64,000 bases of DNA from Cystobasidium ongulense (GCA_022835595.1 BQUP01000003.1:2218975-2282974), one strand, 5' to 3'; positions 1-13,005 are shown, numbered from the stretch's first letter. The notes: generated by a model from the letters alone, not told the origin. Numbers and translations: made by a program.

Positions 1-102
1 CCTATTTGCAGTCATCTGACACTATTGCACCTCTGCTCGTCCAAGCCGTACACTTGCAGCTTGCCCGCTCCCTAACCACGCATTCCAGTCCATTCAACCA
101 CC
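1..102 (+). promoter_or_regulatory. 5' leader of the proline dehydrogenase gene
   Basis: This is the short upstream stretch before the ATG at 103. It is pyrimidine-rich with C/T-rich and CCAAC-like bits, as fungal 5' leaders often are. No clear TATA box is seen and the true promoter probably lies outside the window. Confidence 0.3.
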
Positions 103-2466
103 ATGCACCGATGCAGGCAGCTCTCCAGGCAGTCTGCAGCAGTTCTGCGTGCCCCCGTGGCCTTCTTCAGCTCGTCACGTGTGCCAAAAGCGCCTGAACG
201 TCGATACCATACAGCTCAGCCCGGCGAGCACAGCAATAGCAATAGCAGGAGAAGAGTCACATTCAGTACTTCTCTCTTGTCTCTTCTCGCTGTCGGTGGT
301 GTGGGCCTCATGTACCTCGTCTACAGCGATCATCATTCACCTGCTGCTGGTATCGCAACTCAGAACGTACGTTTCCGCAAACGGATACCAGAATCACCAC
401 TCTATAAGCAACACCTTGCTATAGACACAGATCCATTGTCTATACTAGATCCAGACGAACTCTCGTCCTCTGCGGCTCATTTGGTAGACTTGCCCTTATC
501 CCAGCTCATAAGAGCGTACATCGTCTTCCTAGCCAGCTCATCTCCGTTCCTCGTCGAAATCGCACCGCCTACCATAACCAAATTGGAATGGATACGCGAA
601 AATCTACCCTTCGGTTTGGGAAAACCACTTTGGGGCTTATTGGTATTTGTAAGTCTCGCCACCAAAGAGGCAAATGGTAAAGAGGTTTGGCTGATAAATT
701 CAACCTCGCAGGGTATGAGACAAACATTTTTTGCTCAATTCGTAGCAGGAGAAACGGCAGAACGATCTTATCCTCTACTGGAGAAACTCCATTCAAAAGG
801 ATGTTCAGCAATGTTGAATTGGTCAGCTGAAGCTGACCATGCCGTTGTTCAAGTGACGGACAGCCGCAATGACGAGGAGCCGAACATCTTGAAAGAGAGC
901 TTCGAAGAATTACACAAGGCTATACAAGCGGCTGTCGATTTCCATCCCGAGTATAAACTTCGTCCTACTATGTTGGCTATCAAAAGTGAGTACAACTTGA
1001 TTCTCAGCGCTCTGGGAGATCTAGCGCTAGACCACGTAATGACTTGCTTTGTCGGTGACTTCTTTCCCATTCATTCGTCTATATTTCTTCAAGTGACCGG
1101 GCTAGTTCAAGATCCAGCAGTTTTTGAACGATTCACAGAAGGTATTGAGTCGGGTCAGTTTGGTAATCTCACTCTATCTTCGTCTAGTAACATGCAAGAT
1201 TCGCTAATTCAACCCAAGGAGCAAATACTCAGCCAATCAGATATTATAACACTCACCGCCGTGTATAACAACCTTTCTTCGCTTTTAGAAATAGCTTCTT
1301 CAAATGGAGTTCGAATAGCTTTTGATGCTGAACAGTCTTGGTATCAGCCTGCATTGAGTAGAATAGTCACGCTACTAGCTGAGAGATTTAACCGGGCGAA
1401 TGGCCTTGAAGAGGGAAAACGAGAACCAATTGTATATAATACATACCAAGCCAACTTGAAGGATACCGAGAAGGTGATATGTGCGGACCTTACAAGGGCG
1501 AAGGAGCAAGGTACGTTTGACCTCTCGCTTTGTTTTCCAGTCTGATATGTGAAGTCTGGAAAGTATCTGACCTTCCATCGTTGCGAATAGGATATTCTCT
1601 CGGTTTTAAGCTCGTTAGAGGGGCATACGTAACTTCAGAAAATGCACGAGCAGCCAAGAAAGGTGTCCCCTCCAAGGTATGGCCCAGTAAAGCCGCAACA
1701 GACGCATGTTTCGATGCATGTTCGGAGATTATACTACAAGAAGTGGTAAATTCTCTTTCTTCACCATCTTCTTGTTCATCCGCATGTTCCCCGACTTGGT
1801 GGTCCTGGTTGTCGCTTGGAAAAGAGAGAAGACCCGAGCCAGGTCCCAGCATCATCTATGCTACTCATAACGCAACGAGCATCAAGCGATCCCTAAAGCA
1901 AATGAGAGATAAAGGATTGATCTGGAATAATGGCCGCGCATTAGATGTTGATCCTAGGATTCGAGGCCGAATCTCGTATGCGCAGTTGCTCGGTAAGCTT
2001 GAATCTTCCCCGACGCGTTAAGATTATAACACCCTTCGCTGAGACTGGGACGATTATCAGGTATGACGGAGTAAGATACTTGAAACTTTCTAGCAGTATT
2101 GCCTGAGATTGTTTGTGATGATGCTTTCTTTGCATAGTAATTTGACAACAGCCATGTTCCAGCTCTTCCCGCATACGCCGCACCAATCAGGCGAGCCTCC
2201 ATTGCTGCCCATTACAGCTTTGTATGTACCGTACGGGCAGATCGACCGTGTTTTGCCATACTTGGTCCGCCGGTGAGTGCGCTTTCGATCTTGAACCCGT
2301 GCCCAAAACGATTCGTACTTGACTGATACGGATATGCTCAAACATACAGAGCCCAGGAGAACAAAGCCATCTTGCAAGGATCCGATGGTTCGGGACGGGG
2401 CGGAGCATCCGAGCAACGCCGTGCAATTGGGAAAGAGATAAGACGTCGTCTCCTACCATTCCTCTA
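103..2466 (+). CDS. PUT1: Proline dehydrogenase, mitochondrial (Put1-like)
   Basis: The product should oxidise proline to pyrroline-5-carboxylate with FAD in the mitochondrion, the first step of proline use. The ATG at 103 opens an Arg/Ser-rich presequence (MHRCRQLSRQSAAVLRAP...). Family signatures follow in order: TFFAQFVAGET and MLNWSAEAD, YNTYQ, GFKLVRGAYV (around 1605-1635), ATHN (about 1858), then VPYGQ and YLVRRAQENKAIL at the C-terminus. Several introns split it. The frame is kept only if a 10-nt exon at 2061-2070 is used, giving QLLGMTDNLT, which matches the family's 'GMCD' region. The last intron begins near 2273 and the stop is TAG at 2464-2466. Only 57 bases separate this stop from the stop of the opposing transporter gene. 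Family assignment is firm; some internal exon edges are approximate. Confidence 0.93.
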
Positions 2467-2523
2467 GCCAGTCTCAGACTCTTAACCACATAACATATCT
2501 CCTGCCGTGGTCTAATCTCCGAT

Positions 2524-4671
2524 TTATATAGGTGTCCGTACAGTTCCTGCCTCTCCAACAACTCCAAACCAAGCAAGGCCGCCTAGTGCACCTCCTAGAA
2601 TAGCAAAGGGAGGTGGAAGATTGAACCATTGACATGCTGTGAATGCAGATGCTGCTACTGCACCCCAGAATGGATCCGTCGTTAACGGACCTGCTGCCGA
2701 AGATTGTTCATTTGTACCAGAAGCGGAAGTGTAAATGTATCCAACTATAGTTTGTGTGAAAGGATGTGTATGAAGAGAGTCTCGATTAGTCAGCTTACAA
2801 TGAAGATGCGAGGATGCTGAGGTAACGAGTGATTGTAATTTCGACACATACCTAAGAATAACTGCCAAACAGCCGTATAGACTAAACCTGTAGCAGCAGC
2901 ATTTAAACCTCTTAAAACCGATTTAGCTATTTGATTTTTTCTCCACGAATCATATAAAGGTAATAAAGATAATTTTAACAAGATGCCAGGTGAAAAAATT
3001 CCCAACCAACCTAAAATAGCACCTAGAGCTGGATTTGTAGGTAATGCTAAAACACCTAAATATGCTGCAAAATTAAAATTCGGTCCTGGAAATGCTTGTA
3101 GAATTGCGAATCCAAGTAAGAAATCTCTTGAATCGACCCAGCCTGTTTATATATCGTGCAAATTTATAACAAAAAGTTAGTTATAAGACGATCCGCTTAA
3201 AATTGAAAAGAAAGATAGGTGGGAGGAGAAAGAGGGTTTGTGATATTATAAAACGTACCTGGTACGACTGTATATTCTCTTAATAAAGGAATAACAACAG
3301 GACCACCACCAAAAATAATAACGCCTGCAATAATCATATTAACGAAAAAGTCTAACCATCTAGGAGGATTGGATATTTTAGCTCTAACTACTATAAGAGT
3401 TATAAACACTATAATAGAAATACAAGCCAACGAAATAGCTGTTTTTTTCTTTAAAACCATTAGATCTATATGACGTACTTCTTCTTTTTCTTCGTTGTTG
3501 CCGGGAGTAGGGGTAATTGTAGGGGTGATAGTACTGTTTGAGACAGGCTTGTTGGTAACGCTCCTTGATGAATCTGCACTTTGTGTTCTGTTACGTATTG
3601 ACAGGTTTCGGATGTCATCTGTGACAGTATTGGAAGCTGTAGGGATGTCATTCATTTCTATAGCGTCGTTCGAACTGGATGTGGTAGATCTACGCCTTCT
3701 TTTTGGTGACAATGTGGACAAAGAACGAAGTAATTGCTTCCTGAAATCCCATACCAAGGTGAGACAACCACCAGCAGCAATGAGAACGGGGTACATCTGG
3801 AAAGCAACCGATAATTAGCATAGTTCACATACACTCAGAATTTCGGGGAATTTGTAAGAACTTGAACGCACCCAAGGAGCATGATAACAAATACCAAAAG
3901 AAGCTGAGGCTAGTACAATTATTCTAGAAAGTTTATCTGTGATTGCAGTTCTTGATAATTGAAAAGCAGCTAATGCTATGAGTCCAACTGCCGATGCGTT
4001 TAAGCCTGTAAGTAAAGCTAATACTATCGGAGGGAGTTGTTCTGGGAATTTCCTAACGCCAGCTGCTAAGCCTGCCATTCCAGCTGCACCTGGTAGACTA
4101 TAACATCAAGCAATCCAAAATAAGTACAAAGTCAGTGATTGATCGTTGACACAAGCGATTGAAATGCTTCTAGTTAGCATAGAGCAAAGAAGAGCGAACT
4201 CACCTCCACATCAAGAATGCGAGCAATCCCGCCAGAGTACCATTTCTAACTAGAGCGATTGAGAAAGCAAGCTGTGTAGAACCAGGACCTGGGAGTGCGT
4301 TTCCCAAAGCGAATAGATCTGCAAACGTAGTTTCATCTAACCATTTCAAATTATCTACGAATCGTTTCCTGCGAAACAGCGTAGGATTCGTAGGGGCATG
4401 TGGTGTGTAGAGATGCATATCCATCATGAGCTGTCGATCACGCCATCCATTTCGACATGCTCGCTCACCTTAGAATGACAACGTGCACTCCAGGCCCGCC
4501 GAAAGAGGTGAATCCCAGATCCCAATACCGGCGTACAGTCTCTGCTAGTCGTTCGCCGAGCCTGCGTTTCTCGCTGACTGCTTGAAGGCGCGCTGATGGT
4601 GCGTCGCTGGGTACGGTCGCACCCGAGTTTGTCGACGCTTCAGCGGGTGTGAGTGTCTGAGTGCGCGACAT
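2524..4671 (-). CDS. Chromate ion transporter (CHR) family membrane protein
   Basis: This is a two-domain CHR-family (chromate_transp, PF02417) membrane protein, known to move chromate and possibly other oxyanions. The ATG is at 4669-4671. The first half-domain carries LGFTSFGGPGVHVVILR and ALGNALPGPGSTQLAFS. The second carries VIIFGGGPVVIPLLREY and the hallmark AILQAFPGPNFNFAAYLG near 3010-3110. Between the halves (about 3460-3790) is a hydrophilic, Ser/Thr- and Arg-rich linker (PKRRRRSTTSSS) of about 100 residues, likely cytosolic. The protein has about ten hydrophobic segments and ends GEAGTVRTPI with the stop at 2524-2526. At least six introns are present. It is convergent with the proline dehydrogenase gene. 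The substrate in this fungus cannot be told from sequence. Confidence 0.9.
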
Positions 4672-5288
4672 GGGGAGGGCGTAGGTTTGAAAGAAGACTG
4701 CTAGGTTTAGGGAAAGTCAGTAGATAATAGTGGTTATTGACTCTACACACATTATTATTTATTCAAAGTAACGGGTGGGAAAAAAGAAAGCCCCATGAAC
4801 GTGGTCGGCTATAGCTTGGCAGCACCGACCGCATATTCTCCCTGCGCAAGCAGTATACAGCGACAGAACGGCAACAGCCATGACATGGATGTAGCTGGAG
4901 ACTGAGTACAGTAGTAGCCGACAGTCCTTCCTACTGCGCGTCACACCCACGGAAGGTGGAGCATCAAGCGTGACTTTACCAAAGTATGCAGGGTGTCAAT
5001 GCTTGAAGGCTGGGTTCGTAGCAGTGAAGCTGAGCTGTGTTCTTTAATGATGGGAAGTTAGTAGTGATTTGCAATCTAATATTGGCAAGTATGGTGATAG
5101 TGACAATGACGACGAAGATGCCACTCTATCAATCACGTGAGCGAGTGGCCCCGCAAATAGACACGACTTCGGCATCCGCTTTGCGACTTTGACTTCCCGC
5201 TCTTTCTCTTTCTCTTCTTCTTCTTCTATTCATTTCCTACACACACGCTCTGTTCATCACACACCCATACAGCTTGGAGACAGTCAAC
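4672..5288. promoter_or_regulatory. Divergent spacer between transporter and small acidic gene
   Basis: No convincing gene is seen in these 617 bases. The last ~100 bases before the ATG at 5289 hold a strong CT-rich tract (about 5196-5231, repeated CTTTCT and CTTCTT units) of the type found near fungal transcription starts. The short minus-strand frame at 4759-4950 lacks any family resemblance. Confidence 0.4.
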
Positions 5289-5591
5289 ATGCCCGGAGTC
5301 CCTGAACAAGCCACTAAAAAGCACGACAAGGAAGTCGAATCAGCGACTCAGACCGACGACAATGCACCAGCAAATGGGGGCACAATGTCGGAGAAGCAAG
5401 TAGACCAGATCAAACATGATCCTAAAGCTGTTGTCCATTGCGAATTGCAAGAGGAGCTAGACAAGGAATTTGAACAGAGAGGACTGCACTTTGACAGCCC
5501 CACCAAGTCGGGCAATGGAGGTGATGATAATGAAGGTAACAACAAGGATGAGAACAAGCAGAATGCTGGCGATGACAGGGCTGCTTCGTGA
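5289..5591 (+). CDS. Small acidic hydrophilic protein, 100 aa, unknown
   Basis: This is a single-exon frame from ATG at 5289 to TGA at 5589-5591. The protein starts MPGVPEQATKKHDKEVESAT, is rich in Asp, Glu, Asn and Lys, and ends in a low-complexity Gly/Asp/Asn tail (SGNGGDDNEGNN...). A more ordered middle piece reads QIKHDPKAVVHCELQEELD and could form an amphipathic helix. There is no signal peptide or membrane segment. I recognise no family. It is preceded by a classical CT-rich promoter tract and stands clear of neighbours, which favours a real gene. It could also be the first exon of something longer, but no downstream exon is obvious. Confidence 0.6.
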   Translation: MPGVPEQATKKHDKEVESATQTDDNAPANGGTMSEKQVDQIKHDPKAVVHCELQEELDKEFEQRGLHFDSPTKSGNGGDDNEGNNKDENKQNAGDDRAAS

Positions 5592-6452
5592 TTCAGGACT
5601 ATGGTGTGTCCTCCTCTTGCTCACGCCGTGGCTGCTTCATCGCATACACGTACTGTAGCCAGCGGCTGACCGAGCCGCAGCTGGCATCTTCTCGCAGCCT
5701 CCATTGATCCCGTCATGCCATGAGGACGAGCAGATTAAATTTCCATCACTCTAGTCCAGTCCTGTACGTATGACGTTCAAGTTCTTTGATTATCCTGTCC
5801 CAGAGGTTCGGTTCACAGCTAACAACCCACACAGCTTATCACCTTCCCGTGTTCTCCGCATATCAGAAAGCCACAATATAAATCCAAATGTATCATATTC
5901 ATCATTAATGGCAGATTGTTCAGTAGACTCGAAAATCAAACAAAGAAAGACTGAATGGCACTTGCTGTCCTATTCCCAAAGAATTAGCTTTTCAAATGCC
6001 TCGTTGACAGATCTGACCTATCTACCTTTACGTACCGCACAGTTGTTCCCTTTTTCTCAGGCGTGACAGCCAGACATCAAATACAATACATACGTACAGC
6101 ACGACCACATACACCTCAAGAGCTAAAGACAGGTCTGAACGGATTGTTGCATATGGATGTAGCTTCGGGTTCCAGTGACAGCGCGGTGGCGTAAATGCAA
6201 TCACCTAATCGTTTCAGTGTGATTTGTTTTTGGGCTAAGGGATGCACCACTGGCTTCAGATGCACTATTGTCTATCAGTACTCTCACCGCCCAAAGTACT
6301 TGTATTGTTGTGAGCGGGTAGAACAGTCATGGCTGTACCGTGTCGTGATCGATTATCACCTCACGAACAAAAAGAGAGAGAAAGAGAGAGCTCTCACTTG
6401 CACCGCGACATTACTCTATTGATTGCAGCTTTTACAGCTCCATCACGCATGG
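5592..6452. other. Spacer without a supported gene
   Basis: These 861 bases hold the 3' end of the small acidic gene and the promoter of the next. A purine-rich AG tract lies at about 6370-6392, just before the next start. Frames such as 5770-6066 have no homology that I recognise and no neighbouring exons. Confidence 0.4.
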
Positions 6453-9400
6453 ATGCGCTCGAGGGCGCTCTCTGCAGTCGCTGCTGCGGCGGGTGTAGTG
6501 TCCTCTGGCTGTGAGGAGCGTCGTGCACCATCGACCGCGCTTGAGCTGCAAGTCGATAGCAGCAACAGCGACGACAGCAGCGCTTTCAGCAGCAACATTG
6601 AGGATCAGTTATCGCCATTATCATCAGCACGACCGCAGGCCATGGCCGCTGTCAGTGTCCCAACGCCTTCCACCTTGAACGATGCAGCCAAGTCGCCGGA
6701 ATCAGCGCCAACACCATCGACGACAGTATTCCTCCGTCAACGAAGCACGACAGATCTGACAGACTCGGAGGATGATGATGATGAGCAACAAGGAGGAGAA
6801 GAGTACGATCTACATTCACGCTCCCTCGATTCTTCTGTCCTCGACAACTCCCGCTTCAATGACCCGACTCTCGCAAGACGTCGTTACCCTTCTACACCTG
6901 CCGGTACTCTCAATTCATCAACAGCACGCCGTCTGTCAAGCAAGTCAAGACGGACATCTGCTTCCGCTGGTGTCAGTCGTAACAACTCTCACATCTTCGA
7001 CGTTAAAGGTAAAGGAAGAGCTATTGACGACGGCGACGACGATAATAGCGATGAACACGGCGACTTGCTTGGCGATACACCTGGTTTAAATAACTTTGCT
7101 TCAATACCTTCTGAATACGACCGTACTTCACAGGGTCCAAGAACTGCTCCTGTTTCTTTAAATCAGAATCACACAGCAGGTCGTAGATCTGTATCTCATT
7201 CTCATCCATCACGACGGTATACTACTAGCTTTGATCCATTTATGAACTCAAACAATGTATCGACAGGGCTTACTGGAGGTGAATATGCCGATTCATCGTT
7301 GAGAGTAAAGAAGAAAAGGTCGTATTCGATGGCAGGAGGTGGAGCTAGTGGAAGTGGTAAAAGTAGAAATACGTCTGGATCTTCTACTCCTGATCGTATA
7401 CGAGGTAATTATATCGATGGTCCTGCCTCATTCCCATTACTATCACAACACAACTCAGCAAATAAGAAATTCACTCATCTTCCACGTTCAGCTTCTGATT
7501 TTATCATTCCTACAAATTCACCCAATACATCATCCAATACGAGACCTTCAAACAATCGGAAATCAAATTCTGGTTCTACTTCACCTTTGTTACATACTTC
7601 TTCTCGAAGTCATTCATCATCTGGAAACATTATCAATTCAGACAACCAACATCAGATTCAAGCTCAATCTTCGTCTCTAGGATCGGCATTACCTCCACGC
7701 TCTGCTAATACATCTGACGATGATGAAGATCGTAAAGAACAATTAAAACATAAATTATCGAATTTACAAATGAAAAGTAGAAGTCGAAGTAAATCACGTA
7801 TTTCTCCTACCAAAACTACTTTTACAACGGCCAATGTATCTCAAAGAGATTCTCTTATCAAACCTACTTATTCAGCGGGCAGTATACCTCAAAGAGATAA
7901 CAGTACTTCATCAGCTCATCATGCCTCGGTGAGAAAAAGAGCTAAAAGTGCTTTATACCCTTTCCAAGGATCTACGCAAGCAGAAGGGTCGATTGGTCTG
8001 TCTTCATCTGCTAGGTCTGCTTCGTCGCAGTACGTCAAGAGATGGGGTACGATTGATGGGCAAGACTTAGAAGAAGGTCAGCTCGATACATTGCCCAAGG
8101 AAAGAGAGGAGCTCGTACAAGGAAAAAGAGTACATATGGATGATCCGAGAGAACCATCTTTACCATCATCGACGATGCAACACTCACCTGCAAATGGTTT
8201 ACTTGGGAAATCAATACTCAAATCTGGTTCTCAACCTGTCTCTATAGCAGCTATGGTACTTGAGCAAAATCAAGCTGATCCTTCTTCACCGTCAATGGGC
8301 GGAACAAGTCAGACAACGGGACCATCACTGCAAGAATTGCTAGGTCAGGTCGATCTCAAAAGCGCTTTTACACTTGTTCGAGAAGCTTCTGGTAACAACG
8401 CAGATACAAGCATGTTTACGCCGAACAATGAATTTAGAAAATCCATCGATACGATTCCATCTACTTATCGTTCTAACAGCCCTACAAAAAGTACAAAGCA
8501 ATCGATATTATCTTCTAGAGCTTCAGCTGCTTCACCTGCTACGAACGGTTCACATGCAGCTCGTGCACCTCTCCTACCTACACAACAGGAGAATATAGAG
8601 AATAAAAGGCAGGAAACAAATGCAGGTAGTCGACTACAACCTTCCGCTACCATTCAAATTGTTCCTACCACTTTTAGCTCAGTTCCCGAAAAGAAACGGA
8701 ATAGATTATCTATGAAACGATTGTTAGGTCATAATAGTGCATCACACAGTAGAGCATCAAGTCATGATACTTCATATCATACGACAGATGATCGTTCTTC
8801 TACAATTGGAAGTAATTCATTCACGTTTGATGCTACAAGTGAATCACATGAACAAATAACGGAGTCACTTGAAGAAATGCGCACAAAAGTAGATCCGATG
8901 ATGAAGAAATATATATCATCAGTTAAAAGTGAATTAGAAATACGTTATTTACCTATTTTTACTGCTTTAGCTATGGGTCAAAATCCACCCAACCCATTAG
9001 CTGTTGCACGTTATTTATCTATTCAAGAAGAAAACCGTAAATCGAACTCCTTACATAGTTTATCACCTGATTCTACATCACGTCGTTACATTGAAGAAGC
9101 TCGAATTAATTCTTCTTCCTCTTCTGGACAACAGACTTCCCTTGCTGATAGGATCAGAAAAAAAGGACACAAGAGAAGTGCATGGGAAGTTTATCCTAGA
9201 GATATTGCTGCTTTTACTATGGCTTCGAAAGATACGAGACGGTATGAGCCGTATGATGGTCATCGCTCAGATGTACTTGAAGCTTTATCAAGGGGGAGAA
9301 ACGCAGGACATAGACATGGATCTTCCGAGATCTCCTTGGGAAGTCTCGCTTCTATAAGAGAGGATGGTCCTCTCAATGCCTTCAGATCTGATAACAAGCA

Positions 9401-11238
9401 TCGACGCAATCTATCTCATTCCACTACTCATAATGGAGGAGGGAGATTTACTCTTCCTTTATCACCTTCACAATCAAGATCTGGTCAATCGGATGTATCG
9501 TCTTATGTAGCTTCTGACGATGCTGTAGCAGCTCGGCACGGTCAGCATTTGAACAAAGCCTTCGATGAACACGGACCAGGATGGATTTCAGAAGGAAATG
9601 TCCAGTCTTCTCCCGAATATAAGAAATTCAGCACTTCACTGCCAGATAATCGTGCTGTTAAACATCAAACCAGTTTATCTTGGAGTAGTAGAGGATTTAG
9701 GATATTACGACCAGATTCACTTGGCTCTTCTTCCAGTCCCCATCATGGTGCTAAATTGTCTCAAGATGCTTTATTACATAATTCAACTTCCCGAAAATGG
9801 TTGTCACATGGTGGAACGGAGAGTGAAGGTGGTATCAGTGAAGGACATACTTCATCTTCTCGTCCTTTTTTGCATCGCTCTACAGCTAGTGATGTCGAAG
9901 TACGTACCAAAGGTTCAACAACACCAGGTACGATACATTACAGACCTAGCATTTCTAGATCTACTTCAAAAACAAATTCGTTATCGGGATTTAGTAAAAT
10001 TCTGGGTGGAGGAGGGAAAAAATCAACAAGTCGACCTTTTGGGAAAGAGGAGGGATATAGATCTAACACGGATAACGAAGGATCTCATCTTCGACGCACT
10101 GTTTCGAGATTGCATCCTGATGATGAGCACGGTCATCTGGAACATGGTACAAGTATTGTCCCCTCTACTAGTAGAGACAATCTACCAGAGAGTGAACAAG
10201 GCACTGTCGATTCCATTTTTGGTCACGCCATACTGCACATACAGGAAATAGACGTTGATAATGAAGAAATGGAAAGAGCAGAAAGGTGAGCTATCTTGAC
10301 AACAACGCAGTACTATGGTATATTTACTAAGTCTCGGTGCCATGCAATTTCGACAGATTCTTACATGATCTGAAAGCGAGTCTCTCGAAGGCCGAAGCAC
10401 TCCAACGCCGAGCTCCACCCAAAATGCAAACGTATCTCCAAAATTACTTCGATTATGATGCACAACGCCTTCAAAAGGGTCAGCTTGCTTCAATAAGTCT
10501 GCCCGCTCCTCCTATGCTATGTCGCCATTTCTTGTCACCGCAAGATGTACCCACTGCAGGCCACGCTGGATCCGGTACTGGCCAATCCGGTCAAAATGGC
10601 CAAGCAATCGTAGATATCAGCAAGCTCGTCGTATATAGCGACCATCCTGGCTGTAAGAGGCGGAACTCGGGATCCTCCTTAGATGAAGAGGACAAGAGGA
10701 TGCCTTTGCTGGAAACAGTTGCCAAAGAGCTAGATGATGCCAGCGCCACCCTTGAAGAAGCTGTGAAACGTAGTCAAGAGATAACGACGAAACAGGATAC
10801 TGCAAAAGATAGAATTACAGAAACTGTAGAGATGGCTGATGCTGTGGAGAGTTTGATTGGTGGCGAGGTTTTCCAACAGGTTCGTCTAGCTTTCTCCCCC
10901 AGATGCTTGTCCTGCAGCTTGTGCGACTCTTTACCTGACTTTCCGTTTCCAATGTCATTAGCTTCGGATGCTCGAAGATCACCTCATGCGATTGAAATAC
11001 CACTCGGCCGATACTCGCGCTTATGCCGACGCCGCTTGGGCTGTGCTTTCTTACATTCTACGGATTTTTTTCTGGTTTTCGTGGATAGGTGTAACGTGAG
11101 TGCAGTAGCTAGGTCGGACTGGACGAACTTTGCTCTGACAGTACCATTTCCTATTACAGTATACTGCGTCTCGTGAAAGCGACGATTCTGCTACCTTTCA
11201 CTGTTGTCGTCACTATACTACGCTGGATCTTCCTTTAG
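6453..11238 (+). CDS. Large disordered protein with C-terminal membrane hairpin
   Basis: One long open exon (to about 10287) encodes some 1,270 residues, overwhelmingly Ser/Asn/Thr/Arg-rich and disordered. It is joined through introns at about 10288-10355, 10879-10960 and 11097-11159 to a C-terminal part ending at TAG 11236-11238. The final exons add a coiled-coil-like region (KEL DDASATLEEAVKRS...) and then two hydrophobic helices, WAVLSYILRIFFWFSWIG and LLPFTVVVTILRWIFL, at the extreme C-terminus. So the protein is probably anchored by its tail in the ER, nuclear envelope or another membrane with a large cytosolic domain. A modestly ordered stretch with 'KVDPMMKKYISSVKSELE' lies near 8890-8945. 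The start is unsure: ATG 6453 is the first in frame, ATG 6642 (MAAVSVPTP) is a good alternative. I do not recognise the family. Confidence 0.8.
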
Positions 11239-11526
11239 TACTCCACAAATCAACCTAAATAATTGTATTATTCATCTCGAGGCTTCATGCCATTTGTAGC
11301 AACTATATTTCCCATCCTATTGGTCTTTATGCCTCTGCTAGCTCGCCACTCGCGTTGTCGTTACGCACAGCCATGACCAGCTAGACCCTGACCAGTATTG
11401 GACATCTGTACACGTTTTTGATGCAAACCGACTTTACAGACTCTGTGAAAGACTTGACAGACGACGGCGGGATTGATACGTTGCTGGCGTTCACGGTACT
11501 CTTCCACCAACGAACAAAGGCGCGTG

Positions 11527-13005
11527 ATGCGGTTCTCTATTCTCGTGGGTGCAATCGTGTTTGCTCTTGGCCTTGGACAGCCTATCCAGTCTAGCAACAA
11601 TAATGCTACGAGTTTTCACAACGCCCACCATGGAAGCGGAAGGCTCCAGTTCGCGACTCTCAATGTTATGTGAGACAGCCCCGTTTCAGTTCTCTTGCGT
11701 GTGATTGTGACCTGACGTTATACCACGGGATATAGGTCATCAGGCTCCGCTAAGGAGGACAAAGATGGCTACGCTCCCTGGGGCAAGCGCAGGTATGGTC
11801 GGAGAATTTTCTTCATGTCTGGACTCGGCTTCAGCTGACCCATAAGCTACTACAGAGCCGCACTTGTCAAATCTGTGCTGAAGGAGGATGTAGACGTTAT
11901 CGGTTTTCAAGATGCTACAGCTCAGCAGGCAGACGCAATCACGGATGGTCTTAAACCAAAGTATGGATGTCATTGCATTTCTGCGGGGCGTAAAGCTGAG
12001 GTCAGCATGTCGTTCAAAACCTTCAACGTGGATTGATGAAAGCTGATACTGTTGTAATGTCCGACCTACAGGTTATGATGCTATGCCACAAAAAGTAAGT
12101 TGCGAGCCCAGCACATCAACTTGTGTCTTCGCTAATCCGCAGACAATTCGTTGGCGGGTAAGAAAAACCATTGAAGTTAAAAATGTGAAACATTTCTGGC
12201 TCTCTTCGTAAGCGGTTCTGGTTTCGCACATTGTTTTGATGACACTTTCGCTCATTATCCAAGCTCGCCCATCCAGCACTCCTAGCAAGTCTGGAAGCAT
12301 TTCGTGGGGCGCAGTAAGAGCACTTCTCACAAAAATTGCGATGTCTGTCTGTCTAATGTCAGCGAATTTTGTTGAATGTGTTTTCAGCGTGCTTCTCGCG
12401 TAGCTCAGCTAGGCCAATTTGAGCTCAAATCGACTGGGGAAACCTTCTGGGTAGCGAATGCTGTAAGTGCTTTCCTCAGTAGACATCACCCTTCGGTTGG
12501 GTTCTCTTAGAAGGCTTACGCTTCATTCCCATAGCACTTTGACGACGAGACTCAGAAAGCACGTGAGGAGTCTGCTAAACTCCTGCTAGACCGGGTGAGA
12601 GGCATTGTCCAAGGCAGGGAAACAAGCTATAAGCCTCTAGTAGTCATTCTTGGCAACTTGAATGTGCTTCCAGACGATGATGCCTACCATATCCTCACTG
12701 GAAACAGGTACCTTACGTATGATGAAGACCTGCGCCGTATCGTGCCCAATACTTTCATTGACCTAGAGAGGTCATCGGGGGATGATCTGAGCACCATAAC
12801 TTACAAGTCACGCAAACGGGAAGAAAGCCTTTATCACACGAAGAAGATATCGGATTATATTCTGGCTGCTGATAATGGTGCCATTGCGAAGAATTGCTGG
12901 AGGATCGGAGAGGTGCACGCGGTGAGCAATAATTTCAATGTAAAGGGAGAGAGGGTGAGTTATAGCGATCACAAGATGCTTGTAGCAGAAGCCACCAAGG
13001 ACTAG
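11527..13005 (+). CDS. EEP-family nuclease/phosphatase paralogue 1, secreted, probably inactive
   Basis: This is the first of three tandem endonuclease/exonuclease/phosphatase (PF03372) genes. The ATG at 11527 gives a typical signal peptide (MRFSILVGAIVFALGLG). Exons fit as 11527-11669, 11736-11792, 11856-12000, 12072-12094, 12163-12207, 12277-12313, 12388-12472 and 12535-13005, and almost all junctions coincide with those of the two downstream copies. The intron that splits Gln from Glu in copies 2 and 3 is absent here. Two metal-site residues have changed: the usual QE is QD (GFQDATAQQ) and the usual GDLN is GNLN (ILGNLNVLPDD). The His of the NxH motif (NAHFDDE), the Asp of SDYILAADNG and the SDH near the end are kept. 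EEP enzymes need the Glu and Asp for Mg2+ chemistry, so I infer weak or no catalysis, perhaps a binding role. Confidence 0.85.

Noticed and set aside
5770-6066. 98-codon plus-strand frame in the spacer
   Set aside because: It has an ATG, but composition is ordinary, there is no recognisable motif and no splice partners; most likely chance.
9565-10251. 228-codon alternative frame inside the large disordered gene
   Set aside because: It is a shadow of the Ser/Asn-rich main frame, which continues in frame through introns to the membrane hairpin.
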